NCBI GenBank assembly: GCA_001698425.1
Contig: MBRE01000059.1
Coordinates: forward strand, 1 to 64,000
Direction: 5' to 3'
Origin: Oscillatoriales cyanobacterium USR001
GTDB taxonomy: Bacteria > Cyanobacteriota > Cyanobacteriia > Cyanobacteriales > Microcoleaceae
Length of the DNA: 64,000 bases
In this document: one piece after another, positions 41,496 through 50,079 of the stretch
Layout of the letters: the number at the start of each line of letters is the position of its first letter
How positions within the stretch are numbered: position 1 is the first letter of the stretch
The notes under the pieces: generated by a model
Told to the model about the DNA's origin: nothing
The model's database searches: none
The model's input: the letters and a program-made list of their open reading frames with translations, nothing else
Program-made: the position numbers and the translations under genes

Positions 41496-42077
41496 ATGAA
41501 AAAAGCCGTTTTTCTCGATCGCGATGGAGTTTTAAATATTGAAGCTGGTTACATTCACCGCTTAGAAGATTTAAACTTAATTCCCGGAGTCGCCAAAGCT
41601 GTCCGCCAATTAAATGACCGAGAAATTTTCTGTTGTCTCGTATCAAATCAATCCGGCCCCGCTAGAAATTATTATCCAGTTAGCCACATCGAAGCACTCC
41701 ATCAACGGCTATGTAACTTACTAGAAATAGAAGCAGGCGCAAAATTAAATGCTTTATATTATTGTCCCTATTTGAGTCAACCAGAAGGGGGAATTAACCC
41801 CGAATTTACTCGTTATACTACTTGGCGCAAACCGAATACAGGGATGTTAGTAGCAGCGGCCTGGGAACATGATTTAGACTTACAAAATAGTTTTATGGTC
41901 GGGGATAAAGCCACTGATGTAGATATGGCTCACAATGCGGGTTGTCAGGGGATTTTAGTGCAAACTGGCTATGGTGAAAGTGTGCTGAGTGGCTCATATC
42001 AACATCATACTCAACCTGATTTTATTGCCACAGATTTAGCTGTGGCTGTTGAGTGGATTTTGGGTAATTTTAATTAG
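41496..42077 (+). CDS. gmhB: D,D-heptose 1,7-bisphosphate phosphatase-like HAD protein
   Basis: 193 aa. FLDRDGVLNIEAGYIHRLEDL holds the DxDGV motif of HAD-IIIA phosphatases, with VSNQSGPARNYY, a Cys/His zinc loop-like YYCPYLSQPEGG, RKPNTGM and VGDKATDVDMAHNAGC. GmhB removes phosphate from heptose bisphosphate in ADP-heptose synthesis; related HisB-type activity cannot be ruled out. A GT9 glycosyltransferase gene upstream supports the heptose role. Confidence 0.88.
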   Translation: MKKAVFLDRDGVLNIEAGYIHRLEDLNLIPGVAKAVRQLNDREIFCCLVSNQSGPARNYYPVSHIEALHQRLCNLLEIEAGAKLNALYYCPYLSQPEGGINPEFTRYTTWRKPNTGMLVAAAWEHDLDLQNSFMVGDKATDVDMAHNAGCQGILVQTGYGESVLSGSYQHHTQPDFIATDLAVAVEWILGNFN

Positions 42078-42092
42078 CGCCTATTCTGGCAA

Positions 42093-42464
42093 TTATCTGG
42101 TTATTCTCAGAGGAACATAGACAATTTGATCTTGATATTCGTCTTCAAAAGCTGCGCCTGCAATTGCAATTAAATCCTCAATGATTAGACCTATATTTGA
42201 ATTGGGGCGAAGTGCCAAAATTCCGGGTATATGACGATTTTCAGCTAAATGTTCTGCCAGATGTACGGGCATAGACCGGCGATTATTTGTGACAAGGATA
42301 AAATTATTTTCCTCACACCATCGCAAAATTTCCGGGTCTTTTGTCCCTTTTTGCGGTACATCGCAATCGCCAACCATTAATACAGTTAAATCTGGTTGTC
42401 GGCGCAAAAGCTGGTCTTGATACACAGGCGACATATTTTCATCTATCAGGTACTTGATAGTCAT
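42093..42464 (-). CDS. DUF5615 PIN-like toxin candidate
   Basis: 123 aa. Start IKYLIDENMSP is the DUF5615 (Mut7-C-like) motif with acidic D8 and E9. GDCDVPQKGTKDPEILRWCEENNFILVTNNRRSMP contains the other conserved acidic and basic residues. The family is a PIN-like nuclease usually paired with DUF433. Here its start overlaps the stop of the DUF433 gene by 4 bp, which supports a toxin-antitoxin operon. Confidence 0.85.
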   Translation of the reverse strand: MTIKYLIDENMSPVYQDQLLRRQPDLTVLMVGDCDVPQKGTKDPEILRWCEENNFILVTNNRRSMPVHLAEHLAENRHIPGILALRPNSNIGLIIEDLIAIAGAAFEDEYQDQIVYVPLRITR

Positions 42465-42805
42465 TCTGGGAATTGTTCAACTTTTTTAGCCAACTTTTTT
42501 TCTTCTCTTAATTTCAGGAGTTTAGCGACAAAAGGAGGAGGATTTTTATCATACTCCGCTTCAGCTTTGAGACAATATGCTACCCAATCTTCTACATATT
42601 TGCCTACCGTTTCCTGATTTTCCAAATAATACAGGATTGTGGCATAAACTTGAGCAAGGGTGACAGTAGAAAACTGTTTGACTATTTCTTCAGCAGATTT
42701 CCCATTGTGGATATATTCAGAGAGTATATGTTCAATGCCAACTCGCGTCCCTTTTACCCAGATGTCCTCTGGACTCAGAAAATCGAAATATTCTTCTGGC
42801 TGCAT
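42461..42805 (-). CDS. DUF433-type antitoxin candidate
   Basis: 114 aa. GIEHILSEYIHNGKSAEEIVKQFSTVTLAQVYATILYYLENQETV is the DUF433 winged HTH-like module, N-terminal DNA-binding and partner-binding in related antitoxins. It is longer than the usual 75-80 aa, with a basic tail. Overlap of 4 bp with the downstream DUF5615 gene shows coupling. Confidence 0.85.
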   Translation of the reverse strand: MQPEEYFDFLSPEDIWVKGTRVGIEHILSEYIHNGKSAEEIVKQFSTVTLAQVYATILYYLENQETVGKYVEDWVAYCLKAEAEYDKNPPPFVAKLLKLREEKKLAKKVEQFPE

Positions 42806-42985
42806 AATTTTCCTAGCTTAAAAATGTCCTAATTATAGCAAATACCGTAATTTTCTGTCTTAGTGTCTTAGTGTCTTCGTGGTTCCCTCACATTTTCGCA
42901 AAAAACAGAAAATTTGTAACTTTTTACGCAAAATATTAAAAATTGTAACAAAATAGAAATAGGACTCAAAAAAGGACTTCTGAAC

Positions 42986-44230
42986 TTGAATATTTTTAGT
43001 ACCCTTGACCCCCAACGCAGGCGTAGCCTCCAAAATTTATTCATCGCAGGCTTATTATTTTGGTCTAGCTTGGGCTCTTTATTGCCAACCTTACCCCTCT
43101 ACATCCAATATGTAGGCGGTACAAAGCAACAAATCGGCTTTGTCATTGGCGCTTTCGCTATTGGATTACTACTATCTCGGCCTTGGTTGGGAACAATTGC
43201 CGATACTAAGAGTAGAAAATTAGTTTTACTGTTGGGTACGTTAGTAGCAGAAATTGCACCCCTCGCCTATATATTCGTTAACTCAATTCCTTTACTACTG
43301 GTAATTCGGGTTTTTCATGGTGTTAGTATTGCTGCTTTTACTAGCGGTTATAGTGCTTTAGTCACTGATTTGTCTCCCAAAGGACGCAAAGGAGAATTAA
43401 TTGGCTATATGAGTTTAGTTAATCCCATTGGCTTCGCCGTTGGACCGGCTTTGGGCGGATATTTACAAGTAGCAATGGGTTATAATCCTTTGTTTTTAAT
43501 GTCTTCTATTTTGGCGCTGTTGGCGTTAATTTATACCTACCAAGTTCGCGAATTAAATTTTCCTAAACCACCCAAGATAAATTCATCTTTGAAAGTGAGT
43601 AGTTTCTTTACTTATTGGCAAATGTTATGGAATCCCCGCGTTCGCGTTCCAGCTTTAGTTTTGTTATTACTTGGTTTAGTATTTGGTACTTTTAGCACTT
43701 TTATGCCTTTATTTTTGCAGCAAACAAAGGTAGATTTGAATCCAGGATTATTTTATTCAGTAGCAGCAATTTCCAGTTTTGCTATTCGTTTATTTACTGG
43801 TAAAGCCTCTGATAAGTACGGTCGCGGCATCTTTATTACTGGTGGTTTGGCGTGCTATGCGATCGCTATGATGATTTTATTTATCGCCGACGACTACTAT
43901 ATATTTATATTAGCAGCCTTGTTTCAAGGTGCTGGTAGTGGAACGGTTTTACCGATAATGATTACGTTGATGACTGATAGATGCGAACCTCACGAACGGG
44001 GGCGTTTATTCTCTCTTTGTATCACAGGATTTGATGTGGGAGTTGCGATCGCAGGCCCGACACTTGGTTTTATTGCCGAAATTGTTGGTTATAGAAATAT
44101 GTTTGGTCTGGCTGGGTTAATCGGTATGCTTGCCACAATCCTTTTTATTACCAAAAATAGCAAAGATTTACCCCATTCTCTCAGGTTTTCCCTCGGTCAA
44201 GGTAAAGATGTTTACGCCCTGAAGAATTAA
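42986..44230 (+). CDS. MFS transporter
   Basis: 414 aa, 12 predicted membrane helices. Starts at a TTG with AAGGAC upstream. Motif A region is GLLLSRPWLGTIADTKSRK after helix 2; a second copy FTGKASDKYGR follows helix 8. The family exports drugs or takes up nutrients; the substrate cannot be told. Monocistronic. An IS605-like right end begins immediately after the stop codon. Confidence 0.85.
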   Translation: MNIFSTLDPQRRRSLQNLFIAGLLFWSSLGSLLPTLPLYIQYVGGTKQQIGFVIGAFAIGLLLSRPWLGTIADTKSRKLVLLLGTLVAEIAPLAYIFVNSIPLLLVIRVFHGVSIAAFTSGYSALVTDLSPKGRKGELIGYMSLVNPIGFAVGPALGGYLQVAMGYNPLFLMSSILALLALIYTYQVRELNFPKPPKINSSLKVSSFFTYWQMLWNPRVRVPALVLLLLGLVFGTFSTFMPLFLQQTKVDLNPGLFYSVAAISSFAIRLFTGKASDKYGRGIFITGGLACYAIAMMILFIADDYYIFILAALFQGAGSGTVLPIMITLMTDRCEPHERGRLFSLCITGFDVGVAIAGPTLGFIAEIVGYRNMFGLAGLIGMLATILFITKNSKDLPHSLRFSLGQGKDVYALKN

Positions 44231-44232
44231 AA

Positions 44233-44327
44233 ATTAAAACCGAGCATCCGGGAGAGCCACTTTGGTGGGATTCATCCCCCAAAGTTTGTCCTTAAGAATC
44301 CCCGTGTCTTCAGACCGGGGAGTGTCA
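44233..44327 (+). mobile_element. Orphan IS200/IS605 right end with omega-RNA-like hairpins
   Basis: Two strong stems: CTTTGG(T)GGGAT/ATCCC(C)CCAAAG (44260-44284) and CCCCG(T)GTCT/AGACCGGGG (44300-44320), followed by AGTGTCAA. This order and the end TGTCAA are typical of right ends of cyanobacterial IS605/IS607-type elements that overlap the TnpB guide RNA. No tnpA or tnpB is present. It begins directly after the MFS stop and ends 14 bp from the next gene. Either a deletion relic or a mobilisable short element. Confidence 0.65.
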
Positions 44328-44340
44328 AGCAGTAAAATTA

Positions 44341-44733
44341 TTAGCCAATTAGTTCCAATCCTCTCGTTTTAGGGGATACACCATTTTTAATCCGTGCCGC
44401 CACCACCATCAACAGCAAAGCCAAAGTGTCGTCAGAAAGCCCATCAACCATATTCTGCATATCTAACAAAGACTCTAGTTGCTTTGGCACTGATATCTGG
44501 CTGTTGTTACCAAATCCCTCAACTCCCGCCAGCCGGGTACAGAAGTAAGCGCGGGCTCCCGGCTTAATCTCATCCATTGCTTCAATTAATTTCCACATTA
44601 CCTCTGTAGAGATACCAGTCTTCCCCCGCCGAAACTCGGAAATGTGGTTCTCGCTAACGCCTGAAAATTTGGATAGCTGTTTGCCAGATATCCCGTAGCG
44701 TTCAATTGTCACCCTAAAAATTTCAGAAATCAT
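44341..44733 (-). CDS. XRE-family transcriptional regulator
   Basis: 130 aa from ATG at 44733; a TTG six codons upstream is less likely. HTH: YGISGKQLSKFSGVSENHISEFRRGKTGIS (residues 12-41), a HTH_3 motif. The C-terminal half is helical (LPGAR..LAGVEG..LSDDTLALLLMVVAARI). Its start is divergent from the PAL gene with about 120 bp between, so it may regulate the PAL cluster. No ligand domain is visible. Confidence 0.8.
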   Translation of the reverse strand: MISEIFRVTIERYGISGKQLSKFSGVSENHISEFRRGKTGISTEVMWKLIEAMDEIKPGARAYFCTRLAGVEGFGNNSQISVPKQLESLLDMQNMVDGLSDDTLALLLMVVAARIKNGVSPKTRGLELIG

Positions 44734-44853
44734 TGTAACGTTTTGTAACAAAAATCTATGATTAGCCTTTATCGTGGTTTGGGTTATAGTGTGATTTTAA
44801 TCACATAGTTTCAGTGACATTTGCCTATCTTATGAAATTTGGGAGCGAAAAAA

Positions 44854-46551
44854 GTGCCAAGAAACTTTACCGAAGGAATTTCCGAAGAATTAATGCAATG
44901 GCTTGTGCCTAATTTCAATGCCGTAACTGTGGGAAATCGAAGACTAAGTGTAGAGGAAGTTGCCAAGGTTGCCCGCTTCAAAACCAGAGTGCGGTTAAAT
45001 GATGAAAATGAAGTTGTCGATCGAGTGCAAGCATCCTGCGACTATATTACGGATGCTGTTGAGTCAGGAAAGCCGATTTACGGAGTCACAACAGGCTTTG
45101 GTGGGATGGCCAATACAGAGATCGCACCTGAAGAAGCCGCAAGTTTACAAAACAATTTAATTTGGTTCCTCAAAGCTGGCGCAGGACCAAAGCTGCCCAT
45201 AGCTTGCGTTCGCGCCGCCATGCTGTTGCGAATTAACTCCCACCTCCAAGGCGCTTCAGGTATTCGGCTGGAGTTAATTAAGCGGACGATCGCATTTCTC
45301 AATGCAGGAGTTACACCTCATGTGTGTGAATTGGGTTCGATCGGGGCTTCTGGCGATTTAGTTCCCCTAGCACAAATTACAGGGGCATTAATTGGTTTAG
45401 ATGACAGTTTCACTGTTGATTTTAATGGTCGAGAAATGTCAGCAATTCAAGCGCTGGAATTATTAGATTTACCAAGAATCGATCTGCGTCCCAAAGAAGG
45501 GTTAGCAATGGTTAATGGTACATCTGTAATGACTGGCATTGCTGCCAACTGCGTTCGAGATTCGCAGATATTACTTGCCTTATCAATGGGTACTCATGCT
45601 TTGATGATCCAAGGTTTAGGCGGTACAAATCAATCTTTTCACCCCTTCATTCATAAGCTAAAACCTCATTTTGGTCAAGTGTGGGCTGCTGCCGAAATGG
45701 TGGAACTTCTCACAGGTTCCTGCTTGCATCGAGATGAGTTAAATGGGGAGCATGATTCTCGCGGCGATCGTCCGATACAAGACCGTTATTCACTGCGTTG
45801 TTTGCCTCAGTACCTGGGCCCGATTGTGGATGGAATTGCAGAAATTGCCCAACAGATTGAGGTAGAAATTAACTCAGTTACTGATAACCCTTTAATCGAT
45901 ACTGAGAAGCAAGCCAGTTATCATGGTGGTAATTTCTTAGGGCAGTATGTTGGTGTGGGCATGGATCGTTTGCGCTATCTTTTGGGTCTGCTGGCAAAGC
46001 ATTTGGATGTACAAATTGCACAGTTAGTTGCACCGGAATTTAATAATGGTTTGTCGCCTTCTTTAGTTGGCAATACAAACCGTAAGGTGAATATGGGTTT
46101 AAAAGGTCTGCAAATAGCTGGAAATTCGATTATGCCGCTATTGACTTTTTATGGAAACTCAATTGCCGATCGCTTTCCTACTCACGCTGAACAGTTCAAT
46201 CAGAATATCAATAGCCAAGGATTCGCTTCAGCTAATTTAGCTCGTCGATCGATTGAATTGTTTCAGCAATATATGGCAGTAGCTTTAATGTTTGCTGTCC
46301 AAGCTGTTGATTTGCGAACCCATGAAGTGGCAGGTCATTATGATGCACGAGAGTGTTTATCGCCACTTACTTTGCCACTATATGAAGCGGTGCGCGAAGT
46401 TGTAGGACAGTTGCCAAATGTTGATAAATCTTACATCTGGAATGACAACGAGCAATCTTTGGATTTACACATTGCTCTGATTGCTGCTGACATTGCACAG
46501 GAAGGAAAAATTGTGCAAGCGGTGAACCAGATTTTATCAAGTTTGAAGTAG
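44854..46551 (+). CDS. pal: Phenylalanine ammonia-lyase (MIO aromatic ammonia-lyase)
   Basis: 565 aa from a GTG at 44854, chosen because GGGAG lies 8 bp upstream; an in-frame TTG five codons earlier has no such site. MIO cofactor triad ASG at 165-167 (GSIGASGDLVPL), catalytic Tyr76 (IYGVTTGFG) and the selectivity pair F105-L106 (NNLIWFLKAGAG). FL rather than YH at this place indicates Phe over Tyr. It is collinear with the structurally known Anabaena/Nostoc PALs (about 567 aa). Converts Phe to trans-cinnamate and ammonia. His as substrate is much less likely. Confidence 0.92.
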   Translation: MPRNFTEGISEELMQWLVPNFNAVTVGNRRLSVEEVAKVARFKTRVRLNDENEVVDRVQASCDYITDAVESGKPIYGVTTGFGGMANTEIAPEEAASLQNNLIWFLKAGAGPKLPIACVRAAMLLRINSHLQGASGIRLELIKRTIAFLNAGVTPHVCELGSIGASGDLVPLAQITGALIGLDDSFTVDFNGREMSAIQALELLDLPRIDLRPKEGLAMVNGTSVMTGIAANCVRDSQILLALSMGTHALMIQGLGGTNQSFHPFIHKLKPHFGQVWAAAEMVELLTGSCLHRDELNGEHDSRGDRPIQDRYSLRCLPQYLGPIVDGIAEIAQQIEVEINSVTDNPLIDTEKQASYHGGNFLGQYVGVGMDRLRYLLGLLAKHLDVQIAQLVAPEFNNGLSPSLVGNTNRKVNMGLKGLQIAGNSIMPLLTFYGNSIADRFPTHAEQFNQNINSQGFASANLARRSIELFQQYMAVALMFAVQAVDLRTHEVAGHYDARECLSPLTLPLYEAVREVVGQLPNVDKSYIWNDNEQSLDLHIALIAADIAQEGKIVQAVNQILSSLK

Positions 46552-46559
46552 CCCTGGGA

Positions 46560-46624
46560 GGGCGAAGCATTCGGGTACAAAATACTGGTTTTTAGCGATA
46601 ATTTATCGCCCGAATGCTTCGCCC
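46560..46624. repeat. REP-like palindrome, family B copy 2
   Basis: GGGCGAAGCATTCGGG (46560-46575) and CCCGAATGCTTCGCCC (46609-46624), the same family as 21864. It lies 8 bp after the PAL stop, so it could terminate or stabilise the PAL message, and separates it from the genes beginning at 46766. Confidence 0.8.
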
Positions 46625-46765
46625 CTACATCAAATTTACGGCAAAAGAAATGAGTTAATTTTTTAACTTGTTAAGAGTTGCTTGTCCGTTACACAAGCAT
46701 TCGCGATCGCATGGCTAAACTCGCGGCTACAAAGAATTTTTGCACATTACTAGGAGGTAATTAAA

Positions 46766-47098
46766 ATGGTTGCTCACAATATTTCAGCTAATGTTTCTGA
46801 AACTGCTTTTCAGTTAGATATTTCCCCCACAAAAAAAGTAGAGTGCATCTCAAATCAACCACACTTTTTTATGGATACGGTTCGTCAATGTGCCAAAGTC
46901 TATCAACTGGAATCGAAGGATTGGCAACAAATTTGTCAGGCATTTCACCCTGGTTATGTAGGGGATGTTTCCTTAGCAAAGAAATCGCACTCAAAAGGTT
47001 TAGTTAGTGGGTGGCAATTTGCTTTAACGACAGCGCATCAGTGCATCAAAATCTTGAACACAAAATCTATTGTTTGGCGGCAATTTTACGGAGGATAA
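46766..47098 (+). CDS. Small protein of unknown function in the PAL cluster
   Basis: 110 aa, with an exceptionally good SD (AGGAGGT, 7 bp upstream). Mainly helical with several Cys, His and Trp residues (TVRQCAKVYQLESKDWQQICQAFHPGY, then GWQFALTTAHQCIKIL). No family recognised and no carrier-protein Ser motif, so it is not an ACP. It is 6 bp upstream of the CoA ligase gene and surely co-translated with it. Confidence 0.7.
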   Translation: MVAHNISANVSETAFQLDISPTKKVECISNQPHFFMDTVRQCAKVYQLESKDWQQICQAFHPGYVGDVSLAKKSHSKGLVSGWQFALTTAHQCIKILNTKSIVWRQFYGG

Positions 47099-47104
47099 AA
47101 GAGA

Positions 47105-48667
47105 ATGAACATTGCAGAAAATATTGAGAGAGGGTGTAAGTTTTTCCCTGAGAAAACAGCATTGATTTTTGAAGGTAATTTCTTCAGTTATCAGCAGTTG
47201 AACGAATTGGCAAACTGTGCTGCTAATGGTTTGCAAAAATTGGGAATTAAACGAGGCGATCGCGTAGCTCTTTTCTTGCCTAATATTCCCGAATTTGTCA
47301 TCTCTTATTTGGGCATTTTAAAGCTCGGTGCTGTTGCAGTTTCGCTCAATGCGATGCTCAAAAGCGATGAAGTTCGCTTTATTCTCAATGATTGCGCGGC
47401 AAAAATTGTGATTACTACAGAATCATTGCGAGGGCAAGTTCCTGATGATGATTTAGCTTACTTGCAATACCTCTTGATTGCTGAAGATGGAGTTGTTAAA
47501 CCACCAAGCATGGTAGTTTATTCTTCTTCTATTACTTCTCAGAACCAGCAGAATTTAAGATGTAAAGAAATCGGTTTGTTACAACTGATGGCTCATGCTT
47601 CTGCTGAAGCTAAAGCTATTGAAATGGAACCTACAGAACCCGCAGCAATTATCTATACATCCGGGACAACAGGCTTTCCTAAAGGAGCCGTGCTTTCTCA
47701 TGGAAATGTCACTTCAAATATGCACTCTGTCAAGCATTGCTGTGGCATGAAGGCTGAAGATCGGTTGCTTTTGTATTTACCTTTGTTCCACTGTTTTGGT
47801 CAGAATTTCATTCTGAATGCAGGATTAAATGCTTGTGCCACAATCGTTTTACAGCGCCGATTTTATCCAGCCGAAGTGTTGGAAGTGACGGCTACGGAGC
47901 AAATTACCATGTTTTTTGGAGTCCCAACTGCCTTTGCCAAACTGTTAGAAATGTCGCCGGATGAATGCACTTTTAATTCAGTGCGCTATTATTTTAGTGC
48001 TGCTGCGAGAATGCCTTTAGAAGTTGTAGATCGGTGGCAAGAACAGTATGGTTTGGTAATCCATGAAGGTTACGGTTTGACAGAAACTTCGCCTTTTTCT
48101 TGTTACAACCATTACTTGAAATATAAGGCTGGTTCGATTGGAATGCCAATTGATAATGTGGAGATGAAAGTAGTGGATAGTGAGGGTTTAGAGGTTGAGG
48201 TTGGGGAAGTTGGCGAAATTATTATTCGGGGGCCGAATGTGATGTCTAGCTATTGGAATCGTCCCGCAGAAACTGCCCAAGTTATGTCAAATGGTTGGTT
48301 TCATTCTGGAGATTTAGGCCAGATGGATGAGGATGGCTATTTCTACATTGTTGACCGTTTAAAGGACATGATTAATGTTTCTGGATTTAAGGTTTATCCG
48401 AGTGAATTGGAGCGGGTAATTTCTCAACATCCAGCGGTGGCAGAAGTGGCGATCTGTGGCGTTCCTGACAGAGTGAAAGGTGAGAGCATTTTGGCAAATA
48501 TTGTCCTAAATCATGGGCAAGTTGTTGCACCAGAGGATGTGATTTCTTTTTGTTCTAAGCAAATCGCGGCTTATAAGGTTCCTCACCTGGTTCGGTTTGT
48601 TGATTCCTTGCCTAAAAATACGACGGGTAAAGTGTTGAAACGGGTTTTGCGCGAGGCGTATAGCTAA
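47105..48667 (+). CDS. AMP-forming acyl/aryl-CoA ligase
   Basis: 520 aa. P-loop IIYTSGTTGFPKGAV (182-196), A5 motif GYGLTETSPFS, hinge and A8 region GWFHSGDLGQMDEDGYFYIVDRLKDMINVSGFKVYP, and catalytic Lys in PKNTTGKVLKR. It belongs to the ANL family, closest in plan to medium/long-chain acyl-CoA and 4-coumarate:CoA ligases. Its place after PAL makes cinnamate a likely substrate, but binding-pocket residues cannot be assigned by eye. Confidence 0.88.
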   Translation: MNIAENIERGCKFFPEKTALIFEGNFFSYQQLNELANCAANGLQKLGIKRGDRVALFLPNIPEFVISYLGILKLGAVAVSLNAMLKSDEVRFILNDCAAKIVITTESLRGQVPDDDLAYLQYLLIAEDGVVKPPSMVVYSSSITSQNQQNLRCKEIGLLQLMAHASAEAKAIEMEPTEPAAIIYTSGTTGFPKGAVLSHGNVTSNMHSVKHCCGMKAEDRLLLYLPLFHCFGQNFILNAGLNACATIVLQRRFYPAEVLEVTATEQITMFFGVPTAFAKLLEMSPDECTFNSVRYYFSAAARMPLEVVDRWQEQYGLVIHEGYGLTETSPFSCYNHYLKYKAGSIGMPIDNVEMKVVDSEGLEVEVGEVGEIIIRGPNVMSSYWNRPAETAQVMSNGWFHSGDLGQMDEDGYFYIVDRLKDMINVSGFKVYPSELERVISQHPAVAEVAICGVPDRVKGESILANIVLNHGQVVAPEDVISFCSKQIAAYKVPHLVRFVDSLPKNTTGKVLKRVLREAYS

Positions 48668-48803
48668 GTTTTCTCGTCAGATTTCCAACTCTGTAGGGTG
48701 TCTTACCTGGAGTTCTGCTCTGCAATTTTTTAACCTATTGCGGTCAGACATCCTACTCCATAATTGCACAAAAGTTTACAATTCCAAAAGGAGTTACACT
48801 GTC

Positions 48804-49925
48804 ATGTCTCAATCAGTAGGAATTCGCTCATTAGCTGTTAGCTTTCCCAAAGAAGTCATTAAAAATGATTATTTCTTGGCTAACTATCCAGAACTATTTG
48901 ATACAACAAAACAAGCAAGTTTTTCTAAGGCTTTTACACCTGTAGAAGGTGCTGAAATGAATACCTGGACAAAAACGATGCTCCCATACGTATCCGATCC
49001 TTTCCGAGGTAGTATTGAGCGCCGGATGATTAGTGGTGAGGAGACTTCATTAACTCTTGAACATAATGCAGCCTTACAAGCTATTGAATTAGCAAATCTG
49101 ACTATTCAGGATGTTGATTTAATGATTGTTTCCTCAATGTTTCCACATCATATTATTCCCGGAAACGCAGCTTACCTAGCAAAGCAATTAAACATAGAAT
49201 GTCCAGCGTTCAATCTCGATTCAAGCTGTGCTGGTTCACTTTTTGCCCTGGAAGATGCTTGCTTGCGAGTTGCATCTGGACGATACAAAAATATTTTGGT
49301 CGTAGTTTCATGCACATACTCTCGCTTTTGTAAGGGAGAAGCTTTTTCTATCTTCTCCGGTGATGGAGCCGGTGCTTTTTTGGTTGGTAAACTTGAAGCA
49401 AATCAAGGACTTCTTGGGTCAAAAATTATCAACACTAAAGAATCGTGTGGGGCTGTTTCCGCAGACCTTACAACTGACGTTCAAGGTCAACCAGTATTCA
49501 TGGTTCGGGCAAACAAAGAAGCTGGTAAAAAAATGCCAGAATTATTTACGAAATACTTTCGTAAGTGCTGTACTGGTGCTTTAGAAAATGCTGACGTGAC
49601 TTTGAAGGAAATCGATTTCTTTATTTTTTATGCTGCCACAGCATGGTACGTTGATTTCTGCGTAGAAGAGTTAGGTATTGATCCTGCAAAAACAATCAAT
49701 ATTTACCCTCACTACACTAATATTTCTACAGCTTCGGTTGTAGTTGCTTTACATCATGCAGCAAAGCTAGAAAAAATTCACGAGGGTGATTTGGTTCTTG
49801 TTTACGCTCATGGGTTTGTAGGTAATGCTGCTGCAATGGTTATATGCTGGGGGAAAGTTGCATTAGGTCCCATGCCAACTCCATCGCCAAGCTTCATAAA
49901 TGTTCCGGCAGAGGTACTGGTTTAA
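48804..49925 (+). CDS. KASIII (FabH)-like enzyme with altered catalytic triad
   Basis: 373 aa from ATG at 48804, with AAAGGAG upstream. The nucleophile Cys142 is in NLDSSCAGSLFALE, and the Asn equivalent is N306 in HYTNISTAS. FabH proteins have HQAN at the next motif; here it reads YAAT (276-279), so the catalytic His seems replaced by Tyr. That argues against normal decarboxylative condensation and for acyl transfer or another thiolase-like reaction. It follows the CoA ligase, whose product could load Cys142. Confidence 0.82.
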   Translation: MSQSVGIRSLAVSFPKEVIKNDYFLANYPELFDTTKQASFSKAFTPVEGAEMNTWTKTMLPYVSDPFRGSIERRMISGEETSLTLEHNAALQAIELANLTIQDVDLMIVSSMFPHHIIPGNAAYLAKQLNIECPAFNLDSSCAGSLFALEDACLRVASGRYKNILVVVSCTYSRFCKGEAFSIFSGDGAGAFLVGKLEANQGLLGSKIINTKESCGAVSADLTTDVQGQPVFMVRANKEAGKKMPELFTKYFRKCCTGALENADVTLKEIDFFIFYAATAWYVDFCVEELGIDPAKTINIYPHYTNISTASVVVALHHAAKLEKIHEGDLVLVYAHGFVGNAAAMVICWGKVALGPMPTPSPSFINVPAEVLV

Positions 49926-50079
49926 GTACATTTTAATGTAAAGAATTTACCAGTTGAAGAAGTAATATTTTGTGTAAACTTGTGTAAATTCTTTACTTTT
50001 CATGGGAGTAATTTATAAAAAACTTTATTTTTACTCCCTACACCCAGATTTTAATTTATCAAAAATAAGGAGTTCAATC

